Source: Cololabis saira
Lineage: Eukaryota; Chordata; Actinopteri; Beloniformes; Belonidae
DNA length: 64,000 nucleotides
Assembly: GCF_033807715.1 (NCBI RefSeq)
Contig: NC_084606.1
Span: 40,110,922 to 40,174,921, forward strand
Direction of reading: 5' to 3'
A program made the position numbers and the translations under genes. This document shows, piece after piece, positions 11,250 through 28,927 of this stretch (positions are counted from its first letter, which is position 1; every line of letters begins with the position of its first letter). Below the pieces are notes generated by a model. That model was not told the origin of the DNA. It searched no databases and saw nothing but the letters and a program-made list of their open reading frames with translations.

Positions 11250-11473
11250 CAGTGTTTCTCAACCCTGGTCCTCGTGGGCCCCTGTCCAGCATGTTTTAGA
11301 TGTTTCCCTGCACCAACACACCTGAATCTAATTAAAGGTCCTAATTAGCTTGTAATCAAGGTCTGTACAGCTCTGTTGATGACACAGGTACTTTTATCAC
11401 GGTGTGTTGAAGCAGAGTAACATCTAAAACATGCAGGACAGTGGGCCTCGAGGACCAGGGTTGAGAAACACTG
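11250..11473. mobile_element. hAT-like MITE (CAGTGTTTCTCAACC ends)
   Basis: CAGTGTTTCTCAACCCTGGT at the left is mirrored by ACCAGGGTTGAGAAACACTG at the right. The interior is non-coding with mirrored words (CATGTTTTAGATG / CATCTAAAACATG). The 8 bases on either side (GTTTAAAG and GAAAGGAA) do not match, so the target duplication is lost or was removed. It directly abuts the LINE insertion. Confidence 0.7.
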
Positions 11474-11599
11474 GAAAGGAAAGGGATATCTGACCTTGAA
11501 ATATAATTAAACTTAACATGAATGCCAAACTCCAGCTGTCATAATTATTACAACTTATTTTAGATTGTATATTAATGCTTTGTCATTACTACAGAAGAG

Positions 11600-16473
<4,874 letters not shown>

Positions 16474-16524
16474 TTTTTGTTTTTCACTTTGTTATGCCTT
16501 GTAGCACCCTATAATGTAATCATT

Positions 16525-16851
16525 TCCTGAAAATGTAATAACGCCTCAAAATGCAAGAAAATTTGCACTTAACTCAATCCAAAATATAATAAAACCCAAT
16601 AATGTAATAACTTGCCCAATAATGTAATAAAAATATCCTGACAGATATTGTAATAACATTTTTACCAATAATGTAATACCTTATTACATTATTGGGAATT
16701 TATTACATGGTACTAAAGTCTGCAATTTAACCCAATAGTCATTCTGGTGTTTCAAATCCAGCGTATATAACATTCTTAGATATTTTAAACACAAAATGTA
16801 GAACTTTGGACTGAAAATGTGTGTGTATGTACAGTATGTATATGTGTGTGT

Positions 16852-16934
<83 letters not shown>

Positions 16935-17150
16935 TACATTATCAGTTTTGGAGAAAAAAAAGACCCACCTGAAAATGTAATAAATTCCCAATAATGTAAT
17001 AAGGTATTACATTATCGGTAAAAATTTTATTACAATATCCGTCAGGAGATTTTTTTTACATTATTGGTGAAGTTATTACATTATTGGATTTTATTACATT
17101 TTCGATTGAGTTAAGTGCAAATTTGATTACATTTTCAGAAATTGTGTGTT
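16525..17150. mobile_element. Long inverted-repeat element rich in AATGTAATAA
   Basis: Left arm (about 16525-16709) and right arm (about 16970-17150) are reverse complements over ~180 bases, with a shared TTTGCACTTAACTCAATC word. Each arm holds repeated AATGTAATA units and its own inner palindrome at CCTTATTACATTATTGG. The loop contains GT/TA/CA microsatellites (16857-16930). It begins about 50 bases after the SET gene stop, so it probably lies in the 3' UTR or just beyond it. Confidence 0.75.
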
Positions 17151-17370
17151 GTGGCTTGGCTCTTGGTTCTTCAAATCATTTATTTTTTATTTATTTTTTT
17201 GTCTGTCTGTTAAGGTGTGCACTGCCAGATTTCAGTGTTCATAAATGTATTTGTTCATTGTCTTAATACATTTATTCATTTTGTAAGCTTGTATCTGACT
17301 GTGTGGTCCCTCAGATTATTTGATATGATGGATGTTCCTTACAGGCTTAAAAAGTCTGTCTATCATAACC

Positions 17371-17376
17371 AATAAA
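17371..17376 (+). promoter_or_regulatory. Candidate polyadenylation signal
   Basis: AATAAA followed within 30 bases by a T/G-rich stretch. It is the first good candidate downstream of the SET gene stop on the plus strand, which would give a ~900-base 3' UTR including the inverted-repeat element. Confidence 0.35.
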
Positions 17377-17379
17377 CCA

Positions 17380-18314
17380 GAGTTTCTGATCTTGATTGAA
17401 AGTGTATTTATTGTCATTCCAGGACACGAAGGTACATAAAGAATGGAAGTTAATTCAATCAGCACACACTATGTAATAAGTATAAAATGAAAACCGGTTT
17501 GAGAAATGCTATGACATTGATTGTGCATGAATAGCTTTGGCACTTAGTAAATGATCTAGGAACAAGTGTCTTGCAGCTGAGGGAGACCCCAGGCGTAGAC
17601 ACTGATGGTGGAAGGGAGGATGAGACCTTCCAATGTGGAAGCCACTGGTTGGAGTACCGATGGAGATGGGCCCAATCGTGAGTTGAGATGGTGAAGGGGT
17701 TAGGTAGGCTGTGATTTGTTGCTTAAGTGACAGCTGGATGACAGCAGAAAAAGACAACACTTTGAGAGCTAATGGTTAGTGGAGGAAAGAAGGTGGCACA
17801 TTGTGAGTGGATAAAGTGATTAGAGGCAGAGCAGGAAGACAAAGGAAACAAATATATCAGTGACTCAGAGGCATGCTTAAAAAATACTCAAGTATATGAT
17901 AAAATTCTCAATCACACATTTATTGATAATGTTTGGCAGCGTTTCGCAGTCCTCTAACCTCTGGGAAGTAGCTGTATACACCTCAGATGCTATGCAGCAT
18001 CTTTTTGAAGCAAGGGTGAGTCCAGGTGAGAGCGATACTTCAGAATGCTGGCAGTTGTGTTCTGACATCGTCTGATGTGAAAGTTATTTGCTGATGGTTG
18101 TCAGTTTTTGGTTATCATGTGATGGAACTTGTTGCTGAGCCTTTTTCTGCAGCATAGCAGTTTTCATACCCGGTAGTGATGCAGGATGACGGGATGCTCT
18201 CCACTTTGCATTTGTATAAGAATGACAAACGAGGTGCCCCTTTCAGCCTACTTTATTCTCCATGCCCAAGCTGATCAGCCAGGAATATTACTGTTTGCAA
18301 GCTCACTGGCACAA
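17380..18314. other. No gene recognised
   Basis: Short minus-strand ORFs (17509-17760, 17877-18068) have no motif and no splice context. I see no repeat class, although the stretch reads like old non-coding sequence. Confidence 0.4.
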
Positions 18315-18605
18315 GTGTATCTATAGTGGGGGAGGGGGGGTGGGGAAACCCCGCCACCCGCGAGACCAGAGGCCGACAAGGAAGAACCCGGAACCCAGGC
18401 CACCAGCAACCCCACAGGGGGGAGAAGTAGGAGGGAGGCAATCCGAGCTTCCGGCTTAGCTGTACATGGGGTGAGACGTGACTAACGGAGCTCCTGCAGA
18501 GTTAATTTTAATTCAACATTTATTGGCACTTTTTGCATCACTCCCACGGCTTTGGTTTTAACTAACTTATTTTCAACGCGGTTACTTCGACAACTTACCA
18601 CGGAA

Positions 18606-19538
18606 ATGCCTCCAAAGTCCATCAAAGCGGGGAATAACCCTCCAGCTAACCCGCGGCCTGCAGCTCACGCTGTCTCCTCGCCCCGTGGTGATTCTCCTCC
18701 TCCGGAGAGCACCTGCGCTGCGCAGGTTCCAGCTGCGGAGTTCAGCCGGCTTAAAACCGAACTCCTCTCCGCTCTTCGCAATGATGTTGCAACTATATTT
18801 CGGTCAGAGCTTCAGGCAGCACTCAACGAGAATTTAACGTCCATTAAGTCCAAGCTGCTTTCTCTTAAAGCCGATCTTTCTGGCAGTATTTCCTCCATGA
18901 AGGCGGACGTCGCGGGTCTCGCGACCACGGTCGCTGAGATGGAGCTGTCGCTCACAAGCTGCTCAGACGACATCGTTGCTCTCCGGAAAAAAGTGGATCA
19001 CTTGTCGAAAGAATATGTGAGGCTGGAGGACAGATGCGAGGATTTGGAGTCAAGGTCTCGTCGGCAGAACGTACGGATTATTGGCGTCCCGGAGGAGGAT
19101 CCTGACTCGTCATCTGCAGCCGGTGTTTCCAGGCTCTTATCGGAAGCCTTCTCCCTCGGCGCTGAGCCGGTGGTGGACAGAGCCCACCACACCCTCATGC
19201 CGAGACCGAAGCCCGGGGAGTGGCCCCGCGCAATAGTGGCCAGGCTGCATTATTACACCGACTGCGCTGACATCCTGAGAAAGGCGAGATAGCGGCAGCA
19301 GATCAAAGTCCGGGGTATGAGCATCTCCGTGTTCCCGGACCACACTGCCAAGACAGCGCGGGCGCGCGCTGCCTTTAATGACGTGCGCCGTCAGCTGCGG
19401 GAGATTGAAGGAGTCCGGTATGGATTGCTGTATCCCGCCCGGCTGCGTGTAACCCATGATGGCCAGCAACGTGACTTCACGTCGCCAGATGAAGCCCTGG
19501 CATTCATCAGGAAAATAAATAAAGTGACTACCAGCTAG
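18606..19538 (+). pseudogene. L1 ORF1 RNA-binding protein, one internal stop
   Basis: I start at the Met of MPPKSIKAGNN rather than the in-frame ATG at 18552. A long coiled coil (residues ~60-160, heptads through SIKSKLLSLKADLSG and VALRKKVDHLSKEY) is followed by an RRM-like segment (RRQNVRIIGVPEED) and a C-terminal domain (DVRRQLREIEGVRYGLLYPA). This is the usual L1 ORF1p order (trimerisation, RRM, CTD) used to coat element RNA. TAG at 19290-19292 interrupts the frame between RRM and CTD, and the same frame stays open to TAG at 19536-19538. A C-to-T change at CAG would explain it. Confidence 0.8.
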
Positions 19539-20267
19539 TTTTCTGGGACGATTTATCCAGCTTGATGTCCGTGCGGGACTCTGGCCCGGGGTGAGTGACT
19601 GAGTCAATTTAGAAAATGGGACTTTATGTCGTAATTTTTTATTTTTTATTTTTTATTTATTTATTAATTTTTTTTTCTTTTCTCTTCTAATTATCAATGG
19701 GAACAACACCGTTTAAAATTGATGGCCTAATCATTTCTCTGGTATGATGCCTTGATAAGAAAATATGCACGCACCCCTGTCTTTGCTTAAATTGTGTGCA
19801 TGTGTGTGCGTGTCTGTGTGGGTGTGTGAGTGCATATATGTATATATCATTGTTCTATAGGCCAAAGATCTCCTTAATTTACGTTTGTTGTTACCCTGAC
19901 AAGACAGTGATCGTCAGAATGGCTCAGATTGATGGTTTCATATGCCTCATATTTTATTTTTATTTTTTTTAAGGTTTTAACTCTGCAGGAGCTAATTTTG
20001 TTTTTGTTTTTGTATTTAGCTTTATAGTCGAAAGCATCTCTTTTCGAGAATGGCTTCCTTTGAAGCCAGCACGGCTGTTTCCATCGTTTGGGGATGGGAT
20101 CATCTAGTGTGCGTTGGGTGGGTGGGCGGGGGTTATGGGATGTTGGCTTTTTGTCTCTGTAGGTATGTATATACTCCTGAGTTTTGTTTGTTTTGGTTTT
20201 CCCTTTTACCTCTTTTCCTTATATCTCCTCTGGTGGTGGGTGAGTCGGTCTTATTTTCTCTCAGAGA

Positions 20268-23200
20268 ATGCCTATGAACGATCGTAATCTGCGCAAGCCT
20301 GATACTGGATCAAACATTACATTCACTAGCTGGAATGTGAAAGGTGTGAATAATCCAATTAAGCGATCAAAGATTTTTTCACATTTGAAACGCTTGGACA
20401 CTGACATAGCTTTCCTTCAGGAAACTCATTTGCGAAATAAAGATCATTTCAGACTCAAACGAGCTTGGGTGGGTGATATTTTTCATTCAAATTTTGATTC
20501 TAGGTCTAGAGGAGTAGCAATTTTGATCAACAAAAGAGTCAATTTCTCCATCTCCAGGACAATATCCGATAAGAATGGTAGATATCTTATTGTTGCGGGC
20601 ACTCTATACTGTAACCCTGTATTGTTGGTGAATATATATGCCCCTAATTTTGATGACCCCAATTTTACGGATAGGCTGTTTGGCAACCTCCCTTTCTTAA
20701 ATACGCATATTACAATACTGGGCGGTGATCTGAATTGTGTTATTAATCCTTCTTTGGACCGTTCGAATCCTCGTACTTTGACTCAATCCTCTATGTCAAA
20801 ATCTATTACCGATTTTACAGTCAAGAACGGGCTTGTTGATCCGTGGAGGGTCTCACATCCTGGAGATAAGGAATTCTCTTTTTTTTCACAAGTACATCAG
20901 TCATATTCACGTATTGACTATTTTTTTGTTGATGGCTCTCTTCTCCCCAAAGTTACTTCTGTCGTATACCACCCAATTGTTATTTCGGATCACGCCCCTC
21001 TAACTTTGAATATAACATGGTCTGAGCGCCCCCGTTTTTCTTCTCCCTGGAGGTTTAATCCATTGCTTTTATCCGACGATGCATTTAATGTTTCTATATC
21101 TGCTTCAATAGATGATTTCATTGCATTAAACAAAACAGATCCTACCAGTTTTTCGCTAGTATGGGAATCACTCAAAGCATATTTGCGAGGACAGATTATC
21201 TCTTATTCAGCATACGCCAGTAAAATCCGCAGGGCTAAATTACAGGAGCTCACATCTAAAATTCAGGACACAGACAGACTAAACTCAGTTAACCCGAGTC
21301 CGAGTTTACTGAAACAACGGCTTGATTTGCAGTCAAAATTCGATCTTATAGCGACAGCCGATTCTGAACGGCTCCTATTACGCGCTCATGCCAACTATTA
21401 TGAACACGGCGATAAACCAAGCAGGTTATTGGCTCACCAATTAAAAAGGCAAGCAACGTCGAGACTGATTCCCAGCATTAGAGATTCTAATGGCACACTT
21501 ACCACCGATCCAATCGCCATCAACACAATTTTTAAATCATACTACTCCTCTCTCTATGAGTCAGAATCTCCACTTGACACAGCAGAAATGACCTCCTTTC
21601 TTGATAATATCACTGTCCCTACTATTAATTTGGATGTGGCTAATGGCCTCGATACTCCTTTCAGCTTGCAAGAAATTGCTGCCGCCATTGAAGCTACGCA
21701 AAGCAACAAGGCCCCTGGTCCCGATGGGTTCGGAGCTGAGTTTTTCAAAAAATTCAAAGACAAATTAGCCCCCCTTTTACTTTCAATGTACAATGAGTCC
21801 CTTGATCATGGCTCATTGCCTCCCTCTTTAATGCAGGCGTCTATTGCCCTCCTTTTGAAGAAGGACAAGGACCCTGAATCATGCACTTCTTATAGGCCCT
21901 TGTCTTTACTGAATGTAGATGTCAAAATTTTAGCCAAAGCACTAGCAATTCGTCTTGATAAGACCCTTCCTAGCATCATATCTGAGGAGCAGAATGGTTT
22001 CATCAAGGGACGCCAGCTCTTCTATAATGTTCGTACACTTCTTAATGTGATTCTCTCTAAAGATTCTTCTCCACTCCCTGAAGTTGTTATCGCAATTGAT
22101 GCTGAGAAAGCTTTTGATCATGTCGAATTTAACTATCTTTTTGCAACACTTCATAAATTCGGATTTGGACACAGGTTTATATCGTGGATTAGACTTCTTT
22201 ACACTTCCCCTCAGGCCAGCATTCACACCAATGACAACTACTCCACTTATTTTACATTATCACGTGGCACGAGACAGGGCTGCCCTCTCTCCCCTTTGCT
22301 ATTCGCTCTATCCGTCGAACCACTTTCAATTGCTTTAAGAACTCTTCCTCTATTTCGCGGAGTCTCTAGGTCCAATGTGGAACTTAAATTGTCACTTTAT
22401 GCAGACGACCTCCTTTTATATGTATCTGACCCTTTAACCAGCATCGCACCAATATTATCTCTGTTGAAGAATTATGGATCCTTCTCCGGCTATAAGGTCA
22501 ATCTTCACAAGTGTGAATGCTTCCCCATAAACTCCTCTGCTTTACAACTCAAACAATCTGATATCCCCTTTAAACTCAGCCCGTCGGGCTTTAGATACTT
22601 AGGGATTAACGTGACCCGCACTCTGCCCTCTCTTTTCACCGCTAATTTTTCCTCACTGGTAACTCGAGTGAAGGCGGACTTACACAGGTGGAACTCCCTA
22701 CCATTGTCACTGATAGGAAGAATTAACACAGTGAAAATGACTGTATTGCCTAAATTTCTTTTTTTGTTCCAATGCACTTTATTTCTACCAAAATCTTTTT
22801 TTAAATCACTTGACCAAATTGTTTCCAACTTTTTATGGGCCGGTAAGACACCCAGAGTGAGGTATTCGCTTCTCCAAAAATTTAAATTTAATGGGGGTCT
22901 AGCACTACCAAACTTTATGCTTTACTATTGGTCAGCGCATATTCACAAACTAATTTATTGGCTTCAGTCTCCTGAGTTATTATGGTGCAGATTGGAGGCT
23001 CAGTCACTCTCTTCATCCTCTGTAACGGCCCTACTCTCCTCCTCTTTACCATTGAATCCCTCTAAGTTTACAAATAGCCCTGTGGTGCTTTCCTCCCTTA
23101 AGATTTGGTCACAGTTTAGGCGCCACTTTAAATTTGCTTCTCCATCCATCTATACACCTGTTACTAAGAATCATCTGTTCCCTCCATCACTAATAGACAC

Positions 23201-24086
23201 CACTTTTATGATTTGGTACAACCGGGGCATTAAGCACTTCAGGGATCTATATAAGGATGGTATCTTTTCAACATTTTCAGATCTGAGGTCAAAGTTCAAT
23301 TTGCCTGCCTCCCATTTGTTTCGCTACTTCCAGCTTCGACACTGCGCCTCTGCTCTGTTTCCATGCTTCCCTTCCCTTCCTGCGAACCAACCGTGGGATG
23401 ATCTTCTAACTATGAAACTCAGTCAAAAGTCTCTGATATCTAAGATATATGCACTGTGTATGACATTTGATGATCATTCTGTAGATAAAGCTCGGGAGGG
23501 TTGGGGACGAGAGTTGGGCCTTGACTTCACAGGGGAGCTGTGGGATAAAGCTATCCGTAGCATACGATCTAGCACGCCTTGCGCTAGATTTGAACTTATT
23601 CAATTTAAGGTGCTGCATAGAGCCCACCTATCAAAATCCTGATTATCGGAAATATATCCGAATGTTGCAGACCTATGCGACAGATGCCAGGGTTCTCCCT
23701 GCAATTTAAGTCATATGTTTTTCTCCTGTCCTAGATTACAGAAATTTTGGAGTGATTATTCTGTGATCATGTCTAAAGTTCTGGGTAAAAAAGTTGTTAT
23801 GGCCCCTCTCTTAGCAATATTCGGACTCACTGTTGACTCCTCACATATCAGCCCCACACAGTCAGAAGTATTGGCTTTCACATCCCTTTTAGCAAGACGT
23901 CGTATCTTACTTCTATGGAAATCCCCCAAGTCCCCGTCTATTTCTATTTGGCTTAGTGATGTTATGTTTTTTCTTAAATTGGAGAAGGTGAGATACTCTG
24001 TAAAAGGCAACGCAGCTAAATTCGTTCGCAAATGGCAATCTTTCATAGACCACTTTACCGCGTTGAAGACTCTACCCACCGATTGA
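20268..24086 (+). pseudogene. L1/Tx1 ORF2: APE endonuclease, reverse transcriptase, CCHC tail
   Basis: 1124 codons to a TGA at 23640-23642, then open in the same frame to TGA at 24084-24086. The endonuclease motifs are FTSWNVKG (~residue 18), AFLQETH (~49), GGDLNC (~155) and ISDHAPL (~240). RT motifs are NKAPGPDGFGAEFF, YRPLSLLNVDVKILAK, QNGFIKGR, IDAEKAFDHVEF, TRQGCPLSPLLF (~670) and the catalytic LYADDLLLY (~710). The tail beyond the stop has CDRCQGSPCNLSHMFFSC, a Cys/His knuckle typical of L1 ORF2 C-termini. The TGA probably arose from CGA (Arg) by deamination. It would nick target DNA and prime reverse transcription in the nucleus. Confidence 0.9.
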
Positions 24087-25328
24087 CCCCCCCCTCCCTT
24101 AATTTTCTTTTCATCTCCTTAATTTGTTTTTTTATGTTTTATTTACTTCCAGTTAATGGGATATCACTTATGGGCATCTACATTCACCACTGCATTTGTT
24201 TTTTGTATGCACTTTTGCTCATACATTACTTTCCTCCTTTGATCATTTCTTGCTCATCTGTTTATTTATTATTTAACGCTACAGAGACTCTGTTCCTTAG
24301 TTAGGTTTTGTGTGTTTAAAAAAAAAAAAAAAAAAAAAGGAGACAATGTATAATGCGTGTGTTTGATTACAGATTTCCATGTTTTCATTGTATGTCGTTT
24401 CCTATAAAAAGATCAATAAAAAAAAAAAAAAAGGAGGGAGGCAATCCACCGCCCTCACCCTCACCCTCCAGGCCAACGACCCCCACCCGGTAGGGGGCCA
24501 GCCTGCCCGGAGAGACAGAGCCGCCCCGGGCGCCGACGCGGGCAGGTGCACCCGCCCCCACGAAAGTGGCCCTCCAAGACCAGAGGGGCGCCCCGCCGCG
24601 GAGGCAGCGGGGGGGACCGGAGACGGGCCCGGAGAGAGGGAACCCCCCAACAAGGCGATACCCGCGCGGGCCCGACAACGGAGGGCCCCAGACCCAGGCA
24701 TCCCATTCATTCATCCATTCACCTATCCGATACCTATACTAATAATAATATATACTATACATAATAATAATAATCTTTGTATAATATAATATTTATAAAT
24801 TATTAATTTTTGTTGTCCTGCCAATGGAGGCTCAAATCCTCCATGGCAGGACCCTTCCACACCGCATTTTCACCGACACAGACACACAGTCACGCACCGT
24901 TTCCCCCTCCCCGGGGGGGTCCAGCACCGCCAGAAGGCACCCCAGGCTGCACGGCGAGCCCCGCCAGGCCCGGGCATCCCGACCCACCTATCCCAGGCCG
25001 GCGAGGGAACGTGGGTGATGTGGGACCCCCTCCCGCCCCTGGTGTTGAGTGCATGTGATTAATGCCATAAAAACAGGGAGAGGGAGGGCCAAGTATCGAT
25101 TTGACACCGACCCCCCCCCCCCGAACTACGTGTCCTTGTCAAATGTATTTATTAAGTGTTGAATGTGCAGTGTCTACATTGCTGTTAAAACCATGAGGCG
25201 GGGAGTGCCGGGCCACGCGGGACAATGCCCCCCACAACCCGGACCCCCCGCCCCATCGCCTATGTGCGTATGAATCGTGTAGGGGGGGAAGGAGGTGGAG
25301 CAGAGGCCGAAGCCAGGAAGCAGGACCA

Positions 25329-27249
25329 ATTCAATTCAATTCAATTCAATTTTATTTATATAGCGTCTAATACAACAGATGTTGTCTCTAGACGCTTTCC
25401 AGAGATCCAGAACATGAACATAAACATAAACATAAACATAAACCCCCGAGCAAATATTATATAAACAATGGCAGGTAAAAACTCCCATAGTGGGAGAAAA
25501 GCCTTAAGCCAAACAGTGGCAAGGAAAAACTCCCCTTTAGGAGGGAAGAAACCTTGAGCAGGACCAGGCTCAAAAGGGGGGCCCCCCTGCCGAAGGCCAG
25601 ACTGGGGGAGTCGGGGACGTCAGCCGCACACAGCAGGCAGGTGGAAGCAGCAGCGGGATGACCAGAGGGGGGGGGGGGGGGTGCAGGCAGGCAGAAGCAG
25701 CAACAGCAGACATCCACGTGGGCAAGCAAGAAACTACAGGTACGATGGACAAAAATGATAGCTATGAGATATTTATAATAGATAAAAATGGTAACGGAGA
25801 AGAGAGGCAGGGAAAAGGAGAGGAGAAGAAGGGTGAGAGGCACCGCCCAGCGGATCATGTCGGTGCCCCCCTGCAGCATAAGCCTATAGCAGCATATCTA
25901 CCGCAAAGCTATATTTGAGACTAACTTATTATAGTCTTGTTCTATAGCTGCAACTATGACTAATGACTCTAACACACTAGAGTTTACACTACCTAGAGAT
26001 TTACCAACACCAGCTAGAGGTTTACTAAACACTAACTATAGGCTTTACTAAACAGAAAGGTTTTAAGTTTAGTTTTAAAGGTGGAGGTGGTGTCAGCCTC
26101 CTTAACCCAGATTGGAAGTTGGTTCCAAAGTAATGGTGCCTGATAGCAGAACGCCCGCCCTCCAAATCTACATTTAGATACTCTAGGAACTACGAGTAAA
26201 CCTGCACCCTGGGAGCGGAGAGCTCTGCCAGGAACATAAGGCACTATCAAATCTTGTAAATACTGCGGAGCTAAGCCGTTTTGGGCTTTATATGCAAGTA
26301 ATAAGATTTTAAATTGAATTCTGAATTTTACAGGTAGCCAATGGAGCGACGCTAACACTGGAGAGACGTGGTCTCTCCTGCTGATTCCTGTCAGCATTCG
26401 CGCTGCTGCATTCTGGATCAGCTGGAGCCTATTCAGCAAATTACTTGGACATCCTGCTAACAACACATTACAGTAATCCAGTCTAGAAGATACAAACGCA
26501 TGAACTAGTTTTTCTGCATCATTCTGCGAGAGGATTTTCCTAATTTTTGCAATATTACGGAGATGGAAAAACGCTATTTTACAAACCTGATTAACATATG
26601 GTTTAAACGACAAATCCTGATCGAAAACAACACCAAGGTTTCTCACAGTTGCACTGGAAGCCATCGCAACACCATCTAGTCCCTTCCTAAGATGCTCTGG
26701 ACCAAGAATGATAACCTCTGTTTTATCTGAATTTAGAAGCAAGAAATTTCTGGACATCCAGTCTTTGATGTCCCTCCGACATGCCTGAAGTTTAACCAAC
26801 GGTTCTGTCTCATCTTGCTTCATAGACAAATAGAGCTGCGTATCATCAGCATAGCAATGAAAGTGTATGCCGTGATTCTGGATTATACTTCCCAACGGCT
26901 GCATGTATAAACTAAACAAGATTGGCCCTAGCACTGAACCCTGCGGAACACCATAACAGACCCTTGACTGTTCTGAAGAAACCTCATGTACATGAACAAA
27001 CTGGAACCTGTCAGATAGATATGATTTAAACCAACGTAGAGCTGTCCCTTTAATCCCAACAACATGCTCTAACCTGTGCAGTAAAATGCCATGATCTATA
27101 GTGTCAAAAGCAGCACTGAGGTCCAGTAGAACCAATATGGACACTAATCCCTTATCTGAGGCCATAAGAAGGTCATTCCTGACGCGAACCAGTGCTGTCT
27201 CTGTGCTATGATGCATTCTGAACCCTGACTGAAAGACTTCAAACATGAC
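25329..27249 (-). mobile_element. 5'-truncated L2-type LINE, 8-bp TSD
   Basis: CAGGACCA at 25321-25328 and 27250-27257 flanks the copy. The 3' end, read on plus, is an AATTC repeat followed by TTTTATTTATATAGCGTCTA, the same tail as the L2 copies near 35940, 36147 and 52800. It is inserted in the 3' UTR of the older minus-strand L1. Confidence 0.85.
26032..27249 (-). pseudogene. L2 ORF2 fragment (reverse transcriptase and C-terminus)
   Basis: Starts within RT at FEVFQSGFRMHHSTETAL; residues upstream of this in the open frame (to 27462) are G+C-rich L1 UTR read in frame by chance. RT motifs are LLDLSAAFDTIDHGILLHRL, GVPQGSVLGPILFSLYM and HCYADDTQLYLSM. The C-terminus ends KTFLFSKAYS. It is nearly identical in sequence to the same region of the L2 copy at 36968-40324. 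It lacks the endonuclease, so it is not autonomous. Confidence 0.85.
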
Positions 27250-27484
27250 CAGGACCAGCAGAGCCGGCCCTGGTAAGACACCCACGTTCCCCCACCGGCC
27301 ATCCAGTAGACGGGGGCCGGCCCTCCGAGCCGGGCCAGGGCCCAACCGTACCTCCACGGGCGCCCCCGGCGCCGCCGGAGCCCCCAGACGGAGGGGGAAA
27401 CGGTCCAACACCCCCCATTTATACTGACAACATAAGACATAGACACCTGGGAATGGTGCCACCCCGCCACATATGGGTGTACGG

Positions 27485-28927
27485 TCACATGGGAAAAAGT
27501 GCCATTTTAGCTACTTTAAGAAATTCCCACCAAGCTGATAAAGTTGTGCTAATATTAATGCTTTTAAAACATTTATGCTGTTTGATGCTTTGACTAATAA
27601 ATGGTAACTCCGAGATTTCTAGTTCGTTGCAAAACACTTGCTCTGAGTCCAGCCATTGACTATCTAAAGGATGATCTTTTGAACGTTTTACGATATACTG
27701 TAATTTATTGGCTATGAAGTAATACTGAAAATTAGGTAACTCTAAACCTCCATATTCTTTGGATTTTTGCAATGTCTTTAAACTAATACGTGGTGTTTTA
27801 TTTTTCCACAGAAATTTTGATACATATGAGTCCAATGATTTAAACCAGGAAAGAGGGGGTTTGGATGGTATCATTGAGAAAAAATAATTTACTTTTGGTA
27901 AAACCATCATTTTAAAAGTGGCAATTTTTCCCATGAGTGAAATGGGGAGAGAGCTCCATCTGGAAAGATCCTCTTCTATTTTCTTTATAAGCTGAACATA
28001 ATTTAATTTTATTAACTCTGACAGCCTAGGAGAGATGTTTATGCATCTAATGTTCCCTGATTGTAATTGAGTATTGGTTATATTACTAAAATTGCAGTTA
28101 ACACACAAAACAGTGGATTTAGACCAATTAATAGAATAGTCAGACAAAGATGAAAATCCCTCTATAAGTGCAATTGTCTGTGATAGTAAAGATCGTGAGT
28201 TCCGGAGGAAGAGGAGTACATCATCCGCATAAAGACTTATTTTGTGCTCTAATATTTTGCATTGTATACCTTTAATATTTTGATTTTGTCTAATAGCTGC
28301 TGCTAAAGGTTCAATAAATATTGCAAATAATGAGGGAGAGAGAGGGCAACCCTGTCTAGTGCCTCTTTGCAAGGTAAAACTTGTAGAGATTTGATCATTT
28401 GTCCTTACACGTGCCTTGGGAGAGCTGTATAATATTTTTATCCAGTCAATGAAAGATTCGCCAAATCCAAATTTATGTAAAGTTGCCAATAGAAACTTTC
28501 AATTTACCTTATCGAATGCTTTTTCCGCGTCTAAGGATATAATAGTAGTTTCCTGTTTATTGATACTCGAATAGTCTATAATATTTAATAATCTGCGAAT
28601 ATTAGTAGAAGAATGTCTACCTTTAATGAAGCCTGTTTGATGTATAATAGAAGGGATGACTCTTTTCAGACATTCAGTAAGGGCCTTGCTAATTATTTTA
28701 AGGTCTACATTTATCAAAGAAATTGGGCGGTAGCTCGATGGGAGCAAGGGATCTTTGTCCGGTTTTAATAAAAGACTAATATTAGCAGAGTTCATATTTA
28801 AGGGTAAGCTTTTATTCTCCCTAACATTTAGAATCATTTTATAAAATGTTGGTGCTAATATGCTCCAGAATTCCTTATAAAATTCAGCTGGGAAACCATC
28901 TGGGCCCGGAGCTTTATTATTGGGCAT
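27485..28927 (-). pseudogene. L1-type ORF2 fragment (reverse transcriptase)
   Basis: From NNKAPGPDGFPAEFYKEFW through SYRPISLINVDLKIISKAL, IISLDAEKAFDKVN, a stop near 28497 (TGA where Trp is expected), then FLLATLHKFGFG, RQGCPLSPSLFAIF, ISLYADDVLLFL and YGGLELPNFQYYF. The frame is otherwise open. The sequence is clearly different from the L1 at 20268, so it is a separate L1-type family. It is truncated at both ends. Confidence 0.85.

Larger units (their letters stand above)
18445..24432 (+). mobile_element. Full-length L1/Tx1-type LINE with 15-bp TSD
   Basis: GGAGGGAGGCAATCC occurs at 18430-18444 and at 24433-24447, immediately outside the element. Between them are a 5' UTR, ORF1, a ~730-base spacer, ORF2, a 3' UTR and an A-rich tail (24418-24432) after ATCAATAAA. 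Length is about 6.0 kb. Each ORF has one in-frame stop, so this copy is inactive but probably young. Confidence 0.9.

Noticed and set aside
11250..11473. Target duplication for the CAGTGTTTCTCAACC MITE
   Set aside because: The 8 bases on each side do not match; I report the element without a TSD.
17509..18068. Two minus-strand ORFs (83 and 63 codons)
   Set aside because: No motif, no splice context and no repeat identity; treated as noise.
20050..20277. 75-codon ORF between L1 ORF1 and ORF2
   Set aside because: Hydrophobic translation of the L1 inter-ORF spacer, not conserved wording.
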